Shown piece by piece: positions 9,000 to 17,898 of a DNA stretch of 64,000 nt (positions are counted from its first letter, which is position 1; every line of letters starts with the position of its first letter). The notes below the pieces were generated by a model that did not search any database, was not told where the DNA came from, and was given only the letters and a program-made list of their open reading frames with translations. Source of the DNA: CAZADA01 sp964568975 (GTDB lineage Bacteria; Pseudomonadota; Alphaproteobacteria; Caulobacterales; Maricaulaceae). The translations under genes were made by a program, and so were the position numbers. Where the stretch lies: NCBI GenBank assembly GCA_964568975.1, contig CAZMSO010000002.1, positions 69,280-133,279 of the forward strand. The letters are read 5' to 3'.

Positions 9000-9044
9000 A
9001 GGTCCCGGCCGATATAAAGCTAGGCTTATATGACCTGCAGGAGG
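9000..9044 (+). promoter_or_regulatory. metK leader hairpin touching the ribosome-binding site
   Basis: AGGTC (9000-9004) pairs with GACCT (9032-9036), and ATATAA plus GC (9012-9020, one bulged A) pairs with GCTTATAT (9024-9031) around a 3-nt TAG loop. The metK Shine-Dalgarno GCAGGAGG follows at once (9037-9044), 5 nt before the GTG. Folding could control access to the site. I could not match it to a known SAM riboswitch. It may instead be a protein-binding dyad. Confidence 0.4.
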
Positions 9045-9049
9045 CCGTT

Positions 9050-10240
9050 GTGACGCGCACCACCTATCTTTTCACCAGCGAGAGCGTATCTGAAGGACAC
9101 CCGGATAAGGTGTGTGATCGGATCTCGGACGAGGTGGTGGACGCCTATTTCGCCGCGGCGCTGCGCCAGGGCATGGATCCAAGCCAAGTCCGGGTCGCGG
9201 TGGAGACGTTGGCGACCACAAACCTCGTCGTGTTGGCCGGCGAAGTGCGCGGTCCGAAAATTCGTCGCCATGACTTGAACGACATTGTGCGCGCGGCGGT
9301 GAAAGACATTGGCTATGAGCAGGATGGCTTCCACCACGCCGATCTTCAGTTCATGAGCCACATTCACGGCCAGTCTGCGGAAATCGCTCAAGGGGTTGAC
9401 GAAGGCGGAAACAAGGATGTCGGCGCGGGCGACCAGGGCATCATGTTCGGTCACGCCACGAATGAGACCCCAAGCCTGATGCCGGCGCCAATCCACTACA
9501 GCCATCAGATCTTGAAGGCGATGGCGGCGGCGCGGAAGTCCGGCGCGCGCCCGGAGTTTGAACCGGACGCGAAGTCCCAAGTCACGCTGCGCTACGAGCG
9601 CGGCAAGCCCGTCGCAGCGACCTCGGTGGTTGTCTCCACCCAGCACGCCGACGGCCTCTCCCAAGCCGATGTGCGGGAGTTGGTGCGGCCCTTTGTGCTG
9701 GAGGTTTTGCCGGACGGATGGATGTGCCCGGAGGACAGCTTTTATGTGAACCCGACCGGGGCGTTCGTGATCGGCGGTCCCGACGGCGACGCCGGTCTTA
9801 CGGGCCGCAAGATCATCGTGGACACGTATGGCGGCGCGGCGCCCCATGGCGGCGGCGCGTTCTCCGGCAAAGACCCCACGAAAGTCGACCGGTCGGCGGC
9901 CTATGCGTGCCGCTATCTGGCGAAGAACGTCGTGGCCGCCGGCCTCGCGGACAACTGCACCATCCAGGTGTCGTACGCGATCGGCGTGGCCAAACCGCTG
10001 TCGGTCTATGTCGATCTCTATGGCGGGGAGGTCCGGTGTGACGCCGAGGCGGTGGAAAAACGCCTCACGGAGGTGATGGATCTCTCGCCGCGCGGCATCC
10101 GCGATCACTTGCAGCTGAATAAGCCGATTTACGCGCGCACATCGGCTTACGGTCATTTCGGCCGTGAACCGGACGCCGATGGCGGCTTCTCCTGGGAGAA
10201 GACCGATCTTGCGGACAGCCTGAAAGACCTGGCGTCTTAA
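9050..10240 (+). CDS. metK: S-adenosylmethionine synthetase MetK
   Basis: Cytoplasmic enzyme making SAM from methionine and ATP. Signature segments are SEGHPDKVCDRISDEV near the N-terminus, GAGDQGIMFGHATNE (about 125-139) and the P-loop-like GGGAFSGKDPTKVDRSAAYA (about 263-282). Length 396 aa is normal. The GTG at 9050 is chosen because AGGAGG sits 5 nt upstream and the family's SEGHPDK motif lies 15 residues in. It is preceded by an XRE regulator and a leader hairpin, so expression may be controlled. Confidence 0.97.
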   Translation: MTRTTYLFTSESVSEGHPDKVCDRISDEVVDAYFAAALRQGMDPSQVRVAVETLATTNLVVLAGEVRGPKIRRHDLNDIVRAAVKDIGYEQDGFHHADLQFMSHIHGQSAEIAQGVDEGGNKDVGAGDQGIMFGHATNETPSLMPAPIHYSHQILKAMAAARKSGARPEFEPDAKSQVTLRYERGKPVAATSVVVSTQHADGLSQADVRELVRPFVLEVLPDGWMCPEDSFYVNPTGAFVIGGPDGDAGLTGRKIIVDTYGGAAPHGGGAFSGKDPTKVDRSAAYACRYLAKNVVAAGLADNCTIQVSYAIGVAKPLSVYVDLYGGEVRCDAEAVEKRLTEVMDLSPRGIRDHLQLNKPIYARTSAYGHFGREPDADGGFSWEKTDLADSLKDLAS

Positions 10241-10428
10241 GCGGTGGCTGGCGGCGGCGTGACGCCGCGCAAGCCGGCGCGGGTTCTGCTCCCGGCGGGC
10301 TATGGCGTCCCCGGGCGAGATATCGCACTGGCCTTCGCCGCGCGCGGCGTCCACGTCGGCGTGCATCACACGGGTCGCCGGGCGCTTCCTGCGGGCGCGG
10401 GCGTCAGACACGTCGGACCTGGCGTAGT

Positions 10429-10851
10429 ATGACACGATTATGGCAGAGGAGACGGCGACGGCCGCGACCCCGGTCTGAGACTGTGGGTGTGCGGTTGCCG
10501 AAGGTCGATGGTCCGAATGGGAACGCCACGCTCAGCACCGTCTGCGGCTTCGCCCATCACGCGACGAGGCGGTGGGCGCTCGGGCCTGTCGCGCATGTCG
10601 CCGCCGCGATGGCGTGTGCGGCCCTAGACCCGGTTGCGGCCGACGAAACCGTCAATCTCGGCGAGGCGCAGACGCCGACAATCAGCGCGCGGCTGGAGCG
10701 TCTTCCAGCACGATTTGGGATGAGGCGTGATGAAGACGCCGATGACTTCCGGCGGGATATGCACACAGACACACGCGAGATCCGGCGAATGTTGAGCTAT
10801 GCCGACGTCGTCGACGAAGCTGAGGCGCTGGCCGCCCTTGCCGCGGTCTGA
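10429..10851 (+). CDS. Hypothetical protein between metK and trmB
   Basis: Possible 140-aa protein with no family I recognise. The first 70 residues are Arg-rich and look low in coding quality; the second half (about 72-140) has better codon use and an acidic helical tail (DFRRDMHTDTREIRRML, ADVVDEAEALAALAAV). There is no clear ribosome-binding site, and the end overlaps the annotated trmB start in another frame. It may be a chance frame. The 188 bp before it (10241-10428) hold nothing I can support. Confidence 0.25.
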   Translation: MTRLWQRRRRRPRPRSETVGVRLPKVDGPNGNATLSTVCGFAHHATRRWALGPVAHVAAAMACAALDPVAADETVNLGEAQTPTISARLERLPARFGMRRDEDADDFRRDMHTDTREIRRMLSYADVVDEAEALAALAAV

Positions 10852-11551
10852 GGCCGACAGCGGGTCGCGCCGCCTCTTTGGCCGGGGCAAGGGGCGTCCC
10901 CTCTCGCCCCGGCAGCAGGCGCTGTGCGACACGCTGATGCCCGCGCTGGCGCTCCCGGAGGGGCCGTTTGACCCGCGCGCGCTCTTCCCTACGGCGCGGG
11001 AGGCGCGGTTGGAGATCGGGTTCGGCGCCGGCGATCATCTCGTGGCGCAAGCGCTGGCGCACCCGGATGTGGGGTTCATCGGCGCGGAGTTTTTTCGCGA
11101 AGGCGTGGGCAAGGCGCTGGCGCGGATTGACGACGCGCGGCGACAGGGCGCGGCGCTGGCGAATGTGCGTCTTCACCAGGGCGACGGGCGTGAGATCCTT
11201 GAGCGGATCGCGCCGGCGTCCCTTGCTCTGATTTATGTTTTGTTTCCGGACCCGTGGCCGAAGACGCGTCACCACAAGCGTCGCCTTATCCAGCCCGACA
11301 CCGTCGCGCTGATGGCGCGGGCGCTTGTCCGCGGAGGACGGTTGCGGGTGGCGACGGACGTGCGGTCTTATGTGGATTGGACGCTCCAGCATGTGCGCGC
11401 TCACGGCGGCTTCTCTTGGCGCGCGCGGCGGCCGGCGGATTGGCGCGCTCCGCCCGCTGATCATGTCCGCACACGCTATGAGACGAAAAACATTGGCGAT
11501 TGTCCGCCGACTTATCTCGACTTCGTGCGGCGCGCCGGCGCAGCGCCATAA
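10799..11551 (+). CDS. trmB: tRNA (guanine-N7-)-methyltransferase TrmB
   Basis: SAM-dependent methyltransferase for m7G46 in tRNA. After an N-terminal RRLFGRGKGRPLSPRQ segment comes the SAM site LEIGFGAGDH, then IYVLFPDPWPKTRHHKRRL and the C-terminal TRYETKN motif, all typical of TrmB. The ATG at 10799 gives 250 aa. A TTG at 10838 would give a start (MPRSEADSGSRRLFGRG) closer to family length and avoid overlap with the preceding frame, so the start is uncertain. Confidence 0.93.
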   Translation: MPTSSTKLRRWPPLPRSEADSGSRRLFGRGKGRPLSPRQQALCDTLMPALALPEGPFDPRALFPTAREARLEIGFGAGDHLVAQALAHPDVGFIGAEFFREGVGKALARIDDARRQGAALANVRLHQGDGREILERIAPASLALIYVLFPDPWPKTRHHKRRLIQPDTVALMARALVRGGRLRVATDVRSYVDWTLQHVRAHGGFSWRARRPADWRAPPADHVRTRYETKNIGDCPPTYLDFVRRAGAAP

Positions 11552-11639
11552 GCGCGTCGGGACGAACCAGTGGAATCTTCACCCGTATTCAGCGCGCCCG
11601 CGAGCGGCTAAAGTCCGGCGTCAGCAGCGGGAGGGGGCG

Positions 11640-12566
11640 ATGCGCACTGAGGGACAACGGCGTTCATCCAACATTGAGGACCGGCGCGGTCAGCGGGGCG
11701 CGCGTCGGGGCGGCGGCGGCGTGTTCGCGCTGTTGCCGTTTCTGTTCCGGCTGATGTTTTCCCGATTGGGGCGGCGGTTTGTGTTGCCACTAGTCATTGT
11801 GGCGGTTGTGGGCTTTGTGTTCTTCCCCGGCCCGACCCAGGCGATCCTGAACCAGATCATCGCGATGTCCACGGGCGGCAGTCTGGCGCCGCCGGCTGAG
11901 CCCTTGCCTGAAGCGGAGCGCGAACGGTTGGAAGCGACGACGTCGGTCGCCCTCGCGTCCACGGAAGATGTGTGGGACCGCTTGTTTGCAAATGACGGGC
12001 TGTCCTATCGCGAACCGACGCTGGTGCTTTATTCCGGCGGCACAACGACGGCGTGCGGCTATGGGTCGTCAGCGGCGGGGCCGTTCTACTGCCCCGGGGA
12101 CCAGAAGCTTTACATCGACTTGCGGTTTTTCTCCGAGATGGGGCGCAAGCTCAATGCGCCGGGGGACTTCGCCCAGGCCTATGTCGTGGCCCATGAGGTG
12201 GGCCACCACGTCCAAGAGTTAACGGGCGTGCTGGACTGGGCGGCGCGGGAGAAACAACGCGCCGGCGGCCAATCCGCCGCGGCCAATCAAGTGCAAGTGC
12301 GTGTCGAGTTGATGGCCGATTGCTTAGCTGGGGTGTGGGCCCACCATGCGCGCCAAATCATTGAACCGGGTGATCTCGACGAAGCGATCGGGGCTGCTGA
12401 AGCCGTGGGCGACGACACCCTCCAACGTCGCTCCCAAGGCCGCGTCGTGCCTGATGCTTTCACCCACGGCACAGCCGCGCAACGCAAGCGATGGTTTGAG
12501 ACGGGTTTTGACGGCGGTGATGCTGACGCGTGCGAAACGCGCTCGATCGCCTATTCGCAGCTGTAA
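11640..12566 (+). CDS. YpfJ-type neutral zinc metallopeptidase, membrane anchored
   Basis: 308-aa protein of the putative neutral zinc metallopeptidase family (YpfJ). A short Arg-rich cytoplasmic N-terminus precedes one or two hydrophobic segments (about 28-62, FALLPFLFRLMF and VLPLVIVAVVGFVFF). The outer domain has CGYGSSAAGPFYCPGDQKLYID and the zinc motif HEVGHH (HExxH), with a downstream ELMADCLAGVWAH that supplies the third ligand region. ATG 11640 has GGGAGGGGG just upstream. Substrate unknown. Confidence 0.88.
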   Translation: MRTEGQRRSSNIEDRRGQRGARRGGGGVFALLPFLFRLMFSRLGRRFVLPLVIVAVVGFVFFPGPTQAILNQIIAMSTGGSLAPPAEPLPEAERERLEATTSVALASTEDVWDRLFANDGLSYREPTLVLYSGGTTTACGYGSSAAGPFYCPGDQKLYIDLRFFSEMGRKLNAPGDFAQAYVVAHEVGHHVQELTGVLDWAAREKQRAGGQSAAANQVQVRVELMADCLAGVWAHHARQIIEPGDLDEAIGAAEAVGDDTLQRRSQGRVVPDAFTHGTAAQRKRWFETGFDGGDADACETRSIAYSQL

Positions 12567-12579
12567 GGCGTCGCGCGCC

Positions 12580-13191
12580 TCAGGCGGTCGTGGGCGGGGC
12601 GGTGGCGGCCATGCTCTCGCGCCCTTGAAAGGTGTCCAACCACGCCGCGAGGGGCGCGTTGGGGCCGCGCCAATCGAGGGCCGGGTGGCGGAAATCCAAG
12701 TGCGCGAGCGCGCAGGCGATGGCGATGTCGCCAAGGCGCGCCGGCGCCCCGGGCTCGCTGACATACGCACGCGCCGCCGCGGCGATGCGCAACGCCTTTG
12801 TCCGGCGGCGCTCTTGGGCCTCGCGCCAGCGCAGCGCCTCGGGCCGTCGGTTTTCATACACCATCCCCACGGAAAGATCCGTGAGCTGCTGGCCCAGCGC
12901 TTCGCCTAAGCGCGCCTCCAGCCGCGCCATCCCGCCCTCCGGCAACAGCGGCGGCGCGTCCGACGGCGCATGATCAAGCCACGCGCAAATGAGGCTGCTT
13001 TGGAAAAGCGCGGGGCCGTCATCGCGGGTGAGGGCTGGGATCAAGCCGGCCGGGTTGGCCGCGATCAGCTCCGCTGGGTCGTCGTGAGGATCGACCATCA
13101 CTTCCTCGACGCGATCGAGCAGGTGTTTTTCCCGCACAACCACCCGCGCCATGCGGGCATAAGGCGATGTGGGAGAGACGAACAAGCGCAT
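12580..13191 (-). CDS. Glutathione S-transferase family protein
   Basis: 203-aa cytosolic GST-like protein. The thioredoxin-fold N-terminus reads LFVSPTSPYARMARVVVREK, followed by NPAGLIPAL (cis-Pro region) and QSSLICAWLD; the helical C-terminal domain has the conserved LGDIAIACALAHLDFR (N-capping region). I start at 13191 because the MRLFVSPTSPY start matches the family; an upstream ATG at 13257 would add 22 unconserved residues. It diverges from the DMT exporter, with 154 bp between. Substrate unknown. Confidence 0.85.
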   Translation of the reverse strand: MRLFVSPTSPYARMARVVVREKHLLDRVEEVMVDPHDDPAELIAANPAGLIPALTRDDGPALFQSSLICAWLDHAPSDAPPLLPEGGMARLEARLGEALGQQLTDLSVGMVYENRRPEALRWREAQERRRTKALRIAAAARAYVSEPGAPARLGDIAIACALAHLDFRHPALDWRGPNAPLAAWLDTFQGRESMAATAPPTTA

Positions 13192-13345
13192 GAGAGACCC
13201 CGCGATGGCGTGAGCCTCGTGCCTGCGCTCGCCGCTGAGGTGGTGACAATGCGGCATGGCGCCACGCCGTGGGGCGAGCTATGAGGCCATGGGGGCCGCG
13301 ACGCGCAGCACGGTCGACCTAGGGCTCAGCACGGGAGGGGCGCCG

Positions 13346-14236
13346 ATGGGCGCGGCGCATGTGCCGATTGTGGCGCTGCTGGCGGCGATGATGTCGATCC
13401 AGGGCGGGGCGTCGCTGGCGAAATCCCTGTTTCCGGAGCTGGGCGCAGTCGGCGCGGTGACGCTGCGTTTAGTGTTCGGCGCAGCGATACTGGCGGCGTT
13501 GCACCGTCCCTGGCGGCGCAGCGCAGGCGGGGCGGCGGCGCCCCGGCGTCCTTGGCGCGCGCTTGCGGTCTATGGCGTGTCGCTCGGTCTGATGAATCTG
13601 ACGTTTTACTTGGCGCTGGCGCGGATCCCGTTGGGCGTGGCGGTGGCGCTTGAGTTTGTCGGCCCGCTGATGGTCGCCGTGGCGTCGTCACGGCGGTTGC
13701 GGGACATGGTGTGGGTGACGTTCGCAGCGGGCGGCGTGGTGTTGCTGTCGCCGCTGGCGGGCGGGGTCGACGCCATCGACCCGGCGGGCGCCGCGCTTGC
13801 TCTTACGGCTGGGGGATTTTGGGGTCTCTATATCATTTTCGGCCAAAAGGCGGGGGCTGATCATGGGCCGCGGGCGGTGGCGCTTGGGGCGGTGATCGCG
13901 GCGGCGGTGGCTGCGCCTGTCGGCGTCGCGCACACGGGTGCGGGGCTGTGGGCGCCGGAGCTTTTTCCCGTGGCGGCGGCGGTGGCGATTTTGTCCACGG
14001 TGATCCCTTACAGTTTGGAGATGTTTTCGCTCACACGGCTGCCGCGGCGGGTGTTCGGCGTGATGATGAGCGTGGAGCCGGCGATGGGGGCGTTGTTCGG
14101 CCTGCTTGTGTTGTCGGAGGCGTTGACGGCGAGCCAGTGGGGCGCGATCGGGCTCGTTATGGTCGCGTCCGTGGGCGTGACGGCTTCTGGCGCGGCGGCG
14201 ACCGAGGCCGCGCCCACCGCACGCGACGCTGTGTAA
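13346..14236 (+). CDS. DMT-superfamily exporter, RhtA-like
   Basis: 296-aa inner-membrane protein with about ten hydrophobic helices in two EamA repeats. The N-terminal MMSIQGGASLAKSLFPELG and LRLVFGAAIL segments resemble the RhtA branch (threonine/homoserine exporters); the second repeat has LSTVIPYSLEMFSLTRLP and SVEPAMGALFGLLVLSE. ATG 13346 has GGGAGGGG 6 nt upstream; the earlier ATG at 13256 would add a 30-residue tail with no signal. The true substrate is not evident. Confidence 0.82.
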   Translation: MGAAHVPIVALLAAMMSIQGGASLAKSLFPELGAVGAVTLRLVFGAAILAALHRPWRRSAGGAAAPRRPWRALAVYGVSLGLMNLTFYLALARIPLGVAVALEFVGPLMVAVASSRRLRDMVWVTFAAGGVVLLSPLAGGVDAIDPAGAALALTAGGFWGLYIIFGQKAGADHGPRAVALGAVIAAAVAAPVGVAHTGAGLWAPELFPVAAAVAILSTVIPYSLEMFSLTRLPRRVFGVMMSVEPAMGALFGLLVLSEALTASQWGAIGLVMVASVGVTASGAAATEAAPTARDAV

Positions 14237-14361
14237 GGGCTGTGGGAGCGGGGGCGATCGCCATCGTCGCTCGTCAGTCGACGCCGCCGCGCCCCTTGCG
14301 CCCTCTCCGCGCCTCGCTTATTTTGAGCACACATCGCGAGTTCGACGCAGACGCGTCAGAC

Positions 14362-14390
14362 AAGCGGCTCCCCCGGGAGGCCGCTTTTTT
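14362..14390 (+). terminator. Intrinsic terminator or attenuator before rimP
   Basis: AAGCGGC (14362-14368) pairs with GCCGCTT (14380-14386) around an 11-nt loop, with a run of six T (14385-14390). It lies 125 bp after the exporter stop and 50 bp before rimP. It may end the exporter transcript; if the rimP operon promoter lies upstream (a weak TTGCGC/TTATTT pair at 14296 and 14318), it would act as an attenuator. Confidence 0.6.
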
Positions 14391-14440
14391 GTTGCCTGCG
14401 GGATGGCGCAGCCGCGCCGGCGTGGAGGGCGAAGAGAGCC

Positions 14441-15043
14441 ATGCGGGCGAAAACGCCGCTTGAAGAACGGCTGTTGGCGCGGATCGAACCAGCGGCGGCG
14501 ACAGCCGGCTTTGAGATTGTGCGCGTCAGGGTGCAAGGGCGCTCGGGCGACGGGCGGCGGCTGCAAATCATGGCCGAACGCGCGGACGGGACAATGGGCG
14601 TTGATGATTGCGCGGACTTGTCGCGTCAGCTCTCGGCCCTGTTAGACGTGGAAGACCCGTTTGTGGGCGCATGGGAGTTGGAGGTGTCTTCGCCGGGTGT
14701 CGATCGGCCGCTGACGCGGCTGGAGCATTTCGAACGCTGGGCGGGGTTTGACGCGAAACTTGAACTTGATCGCCTAGTGGAGGGGCGCAAGCGCTTTACG
14801 GGCGCGCTGGCGGGCGTGGAGGCGCCTGGCGATGGAGCGTCCGCCGGCGCGGTGCTGGTGGATTTGGAGGGCGAGGCCGACACCGCCGTGTTCCCCTTTG
14901 ATTGGATCGCTGAGGCGCGTCTGGTCATGACCGACGCCCTGATCGCGGAGAGCTTGCGACGCGGGGCCGCCCAGCCCGCCCCGGCCGATGATGACGAGAT
15001 GGAGGGACTGGCGGTCAGCGACGCGCCGTCGCGCGAGGAGTGA
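14441..15043 (+). CDS. rimP: Ribosome maturation factor RimP
   Basis: 30S assembly factor. N-terminal domain about 1-80 (ARIEPAAATAGFEIVRVRV, CADLSRQLSALLDVEDP) and conserved WELEVSSPGVDRPL, then the SH3-like C-terminal domain (about 95-160). At 200 aa it carries an acidic tail of about 35 residues beyond the usual end. First gene of the rimP-nusA-infB operon; its stop overlaps the next gene as GTGA. Confidence 0.93.
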   Translation: MRAKTPLEERLLARIEPAAATAGFEIVRVRVQGRSGDGRRLQIMAERADGTMGVDDCADLSRQLSALLDVEDPFVGAWELEVSSPGVDRPLTRLEHFERWAGFDAKLELDRLVEGRKRFTGALAGVEAPGDGASAGAVLVDLEGEADTAVFPFDWIAEARLVMTDALIAESLRRGAAQPAPADDDEMEGLAVSDAPSREE

Positions 15044-15366
15044 CGTGGCCGGAGGCGGACCGGCGGCTTGCGGCCTCGGTTGATCGCGCAGTCCGGCGGG
15101 CCGTGCTCAAAGAGCTGGCCTGGTTGGTGGTGACGGCGGGGGTGGCGGCCGTCGGCGTCATGGGGCTCATGCAGTTTGCGCCGGAGGCGCGTGAGTGGGT
15201 TGTGCGGCTGGCGGCGGTCGCGGCCGCGGCGTTGGTTGGGTATGGGGCGTGGGCCCTGCTGGGCTATGCCCGCGCTCTTGCGTGCGAGGATGAGTGGGAT
15301 GAGCCGGCGTCTGCGGACGCCGCGGATTCAGAGGACCGCCAAGGCGGCGGTGAAGGAGAACACTGA
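15040..15366 (+). CDS. Small membrane protein inside the nusA operon
   Basis: 108-aa protein of no family I recognise. An Arg-rich N-terminus (RRLAASVDRAVRRAVLKE) precedes two hydrophobic helices (about 26-46, LAWLVVTAGVAAVGVMGLMQF, and 53-77), and the C-terminal 30 residues are acidic (CEDEWDEPASADAADSED). The start GTG overlaps the rimP stop as GTGA, and the stop overlaps the nusA ATG at 15366, so it is locked into the operon by coupling on both sides. Confidence 0.65.
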   Translation: MTWPEADRRLAASVDRAVRRAVLKELAWLVVTAGVAAVGVMGLMQFAPEAREWVVRLAAVAAAALVGYGAWALLGYARALACEDEWDEPASADAADSEDRQGGGEGEH

Positions 15367-17087
15367 TGGCCGTCGGTATCAGCGCGAATAAACTGGAATT
15401 GTTGCAGATCGCGCGGGCGGTCGCGGAGGAGAAGGGCATTGAGGCGGACCTCGTGCTCAGCTCCATCGAGGAGGCGATTGAACGCGCCGCGCGGGCCAAA
15501 TACGGCCCCGAACTCGACATCAAAGCCCACATCGACGTCCAGAGCGGCGAGATCACGCTGGAAAAGCGCGTAACGGTGGTTGAGGACGAGCTTCTGGAGA
15601 ACGAGCAGGCGCAGCTGACGCTCGCCCAAGCGAAGAAACTCGACGCCGAGGCTGAGCTTGGGACGGTCTTTACGGAGCCTTTGCCGCTGTTTGAGTTTGG
15701 CCGGGTGGTGTCCCAAACCGGTAAGCAAGTCGTAACGCAACGCCTGCGCGAAGCTGAGCGGGAGCGCCAATACGAAGAGTACAAAGATCGCGTGGGCGAG
15801 ATCGTCAACGGCATCGTCAAGCGCGTGGAGTACGGCTCGGTGATTGTGGATCTCGGCCGCGCGGAAGCGGTGATCCGCCGGGCGGACTCCATTCCCCGCG
15901 AAAACATGCAAATGGGCGATCGGGTGCGCGCATACATCGCTGATGTTCGCCATGAGCCGCGGGGGCCGCAGATCTTTTTGTCGCGCTCGCATCCGCGCTT
16001 TATGGCCGCGCTGTTCGCTCAAGAAGTGCCGGAGGTCTATGACGGCGTGATCGAGATCCCTCATGTCGCGCGTGATCCGGGCTCGCGCGCGAAGATCGCG
16101 GTGCGCACGAATGACGGCTCGATTGATCCCGTGGGCGCCTGCGTGGGGATGCGCGGCAGCCGGGTGCAGGCGGTGGTCAGCGAACTCGCGGGCGAGAAGA
16201 TCGACATTATTCCGTGGTCGCCGGATCCCGCGACCTTCATCGTGAACGCGCTGCAGCCGGCGGAAGTGGCGAAAGTCGTGCTTGATGAGGAGGAAAACCG
16301 CATCGAGGTCGTGGTGCCGGATGACCAATTGTCCCTCGCCATCGGGCGGCGCGGCCAGAATGTGCGCCTCGCCTCTCAGCTGACGGGCTGGTCGATCGAC
16401 ATCATCACGGAGGCCGATGAGTCCGAGCGGCGTCAAAAAGAATTCGCTGAACGCACGGCCATGTTCATTGAGGCGCTGGACGTGGACGAGATGATCGCCC
16501 AGCTGCTGGTGACGGAAGGTTTTGAAAGCCTTGATGAAGTCGCGTATGTGGACATTGACGAAATCGCCAGCATCGAAGGCTTTGGCGACGCTACGGCCGA
16601 AGAGCTGCAGGTCCGCGCCCGCGAACACTTGGACAAAATCGCCGCCGAACTTGACGCTAAGCGGCGTGAGCTTGGGGTCGAGGACGATGTCGCCGCTCAT
16701 GAAGGCCTCACCGGCGAGATGGTCGTGCGGCTCGGCGAGAACGACGTCAAAACCATGGAGGATCTGGCGGGTCTGACGCCGGATGATTTGCGCGGCTGGT
16801 ATGAAACCCGCGATGGCGAGCGCGTGCGCGAGCCGGGCTTTTTGGACGGCTTCGACATCGACGCCGACGCCGCGGAGGATTTGATCCTGCGTGCGCGGGT
16901 CGCGGCGGGCTGGATTTCCCAAGAGGATTACGACGCCGCGCGGCCGCAGCCCGAGCCCGAGGAAGACCTTGCAGAGGTGCTGGAGGGTTTTGAAGGCCTT
17001 GAAAACATGAGCGAGGAAGAACTGGCGGCGCTGACCGCGGAGGATGTGTTCGCGCCAAGCAAGCCGGCTGATCCGGAGGGAGCCTAG
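15366..17087 (+). CDS. nusA: Transcription termination/antitermination factor NusA
   Basis: RNA polymerase-binding elongation factor. N-terminal domain (about 1-125: ANKLELLQIARAVAEEKGI, EEAIERAARAKYG), S1 domain (about 135-200: IVNGIVKRVEYGSVIVDLGRAEAVI), two KH domains (about 200-350: DPVGACVGMRGSRVQAVVSEL and LAIGRRGQNVRLASQLTGW) and C-terminal acidic helix-hairpin-helix repeats (IEGFGDATAEELQVRAREHL). Length 573 aa, normal for Alphaproteobacteria. Its ATG overlaps the stop of the small membrane protein. Confidence 0.97.
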   Translation: MAVGISANKLELLQIARAVAEEKGIEADLVLSSIEEAIERAARAKYGPELDIKAHIDVQSGEITLEKRVTVVEDELLENEQAQLTLAQAKKLDAEAELGTVFTEPLPLFEFGRVVSQTGKQVVTQRLREAERERQYEEYKDRVGEIVNGIVKRVEYGSVIVDLGRAEAVIRRADSIPRENMQMGDRVRAYIADVRHEPRGPQIFLSRSHPRFMAALFAQEVPEVYDGVIEIPHVARDPGSRAKIAVRTNDGSIDPVGACVGMRGSRVQAVVSELAGEKIDIIPWSPDPATFIVNALQPAEVAKVVLDEEENRIEVVVPDDQLSLAIGRRGQNVRLASQLTGWSIDIITEADESERRQKEFAERTAMFIEALDVDEMIAQLLVTEGFESLDEVAYVDIDEIASIEGFGDATAEELQVRAREHLDKIAAELDAKRRELGVEDDVAAHEGLTGEMVVRLGENDVKTMEDLAGLTPDDLRGWYETRDGERVREPGFLDGFDIDADAAEDLILRARVAAGWISQEDYDAARPQPEPEEDLAEVLEGFEGLENMSEEELAALTAEDVFAPSKPADPEGA

Positions 17088-17099
17088 GTCGCCGCGGAC

Positions 17100-17792
17100 G
17101 TGGCCGGGCCGGTGACGACGCGCGGCGCGCCGGGCTCTGAACGACCCCCGAGCACGCACTCGGGGGCGTCTTCTGGGGCGCATTCTGGCAAGCGCGAACG
17201 CCGCTGCGTCGTCTCTCGCGCGGTTTTGCCGCAGGACGCCCTGATCCGTGTCGTGGTCGGACCGGATGGCGTGCTGACGCCGGATCTCGCCGGACGATTG
17301 CCGGGCCGGGGCGCGTGGGTGGAAGCCACGCGCGCAGCGGTGGAGACGGCCGCGCGCAAGGGCTTGTTTGCAAAATCCTTCCAGCGCAGCGTGCGGGTTC
17401 CGGAGACTTTCGCCTCTCAAATCGAGGGTTTGCTTGAGGCGCGGTGTTTGAGCCTCGTCGGACTGGCGCGCCGGGCTGGGGAGGTGTCGCTTGGCTTTGA
17501 TCAAGTGCGCGCCGCCTTAAAGGCGAGCCGCCCGGCCTATCTTCTCCAGGCGCGCGACGGCGCGGCGGGGGGGCGCGAGAAAGTGTTGAAGCTTGCACGC
17601 GCCGCTTATGGCGATGTGCCGGTTGCGGGGTGCTTTTTGGCTGCCGATATGGGAAAGGTGTTGGGGCGGGGTGCGACGGCGCATGTGGCGCTGGCGCGCG
17701 GGGCTGCGGCGACGCGCTTTGCGAGCGAGATTGGGCGGCTGGCGGGGTTCCGGCCGTTGATTCCTAGCTCGTGGACGATTTGTGACGATTGA
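17100..17792 (+). CDS. YlxR (DUF448) - L7Ae fusion RNA-binding protein
   Basis: 230-aa protein with an N-terminal YlxR domain (about 30-100: RRCVVSRAVLPQDALIRVVV, LPGRGAWVEATRAAVETAARK) and a C-terminal L7Ae/L30e-like domain (about 110-205: ARCLSLVGLARRAGEVSLGFDQV, AYLLQARDGAAGGREK, ARAAYGDVPVAGCF). The fusion sits between nusA and infB in many Alphaproteobacteria; in Gram-positives the two parts are separate genes (ylxR, ylxQ). GTG start, with no good ribosome-binding site, so the exact start is uncertain. Confidence 0.9.
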   Translation: MAGPVTTRGAPGSERPPSTHSGASSGAHSGKRERRCVVSRAVLPQDALIRVVVGPDGVLTPDLAGRLPGRGAWVEATRAAVETAARKGLFAKSFQRSVRVPETFASQIEGLLEARCLSLVGLARRAGEVSLGFDQVRAALKASRPAYLLQARDGAAGGREKVLKLARAAYGDVPVAGCFLAADMGKVLGRGATAHVALARGAAATRFASEIGRLAGFRPLIPSSWTICDD

Positions 17793-17898
17793 ACATGGTC
17801 GTCGCGCCTCTAAAGTAGCGATCTGTTAACGGCCAGTCGGCGCACTGTGTGGGAAGGGTCTGTCCCTGCCGCGCGACACGGTCTTAAAGCGAGAGCGA

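Noticed and set aside
8905..9049. Known SAM riboswitch upstream of metK
   Set aside because: The leader hairpin does not show the conserved core of the SAM or SAM/SAH classes that I know.
9026..10435. 469-codon minus-strand frame
   Set aside because: Antisense to metK; composition (Arg/His rich) is that of a shadow frame.
15264..17504. 746-codon minus-strand frame
   Set aside because: Antisense to nusA and the YlxR gene; no motifs, no start signal.
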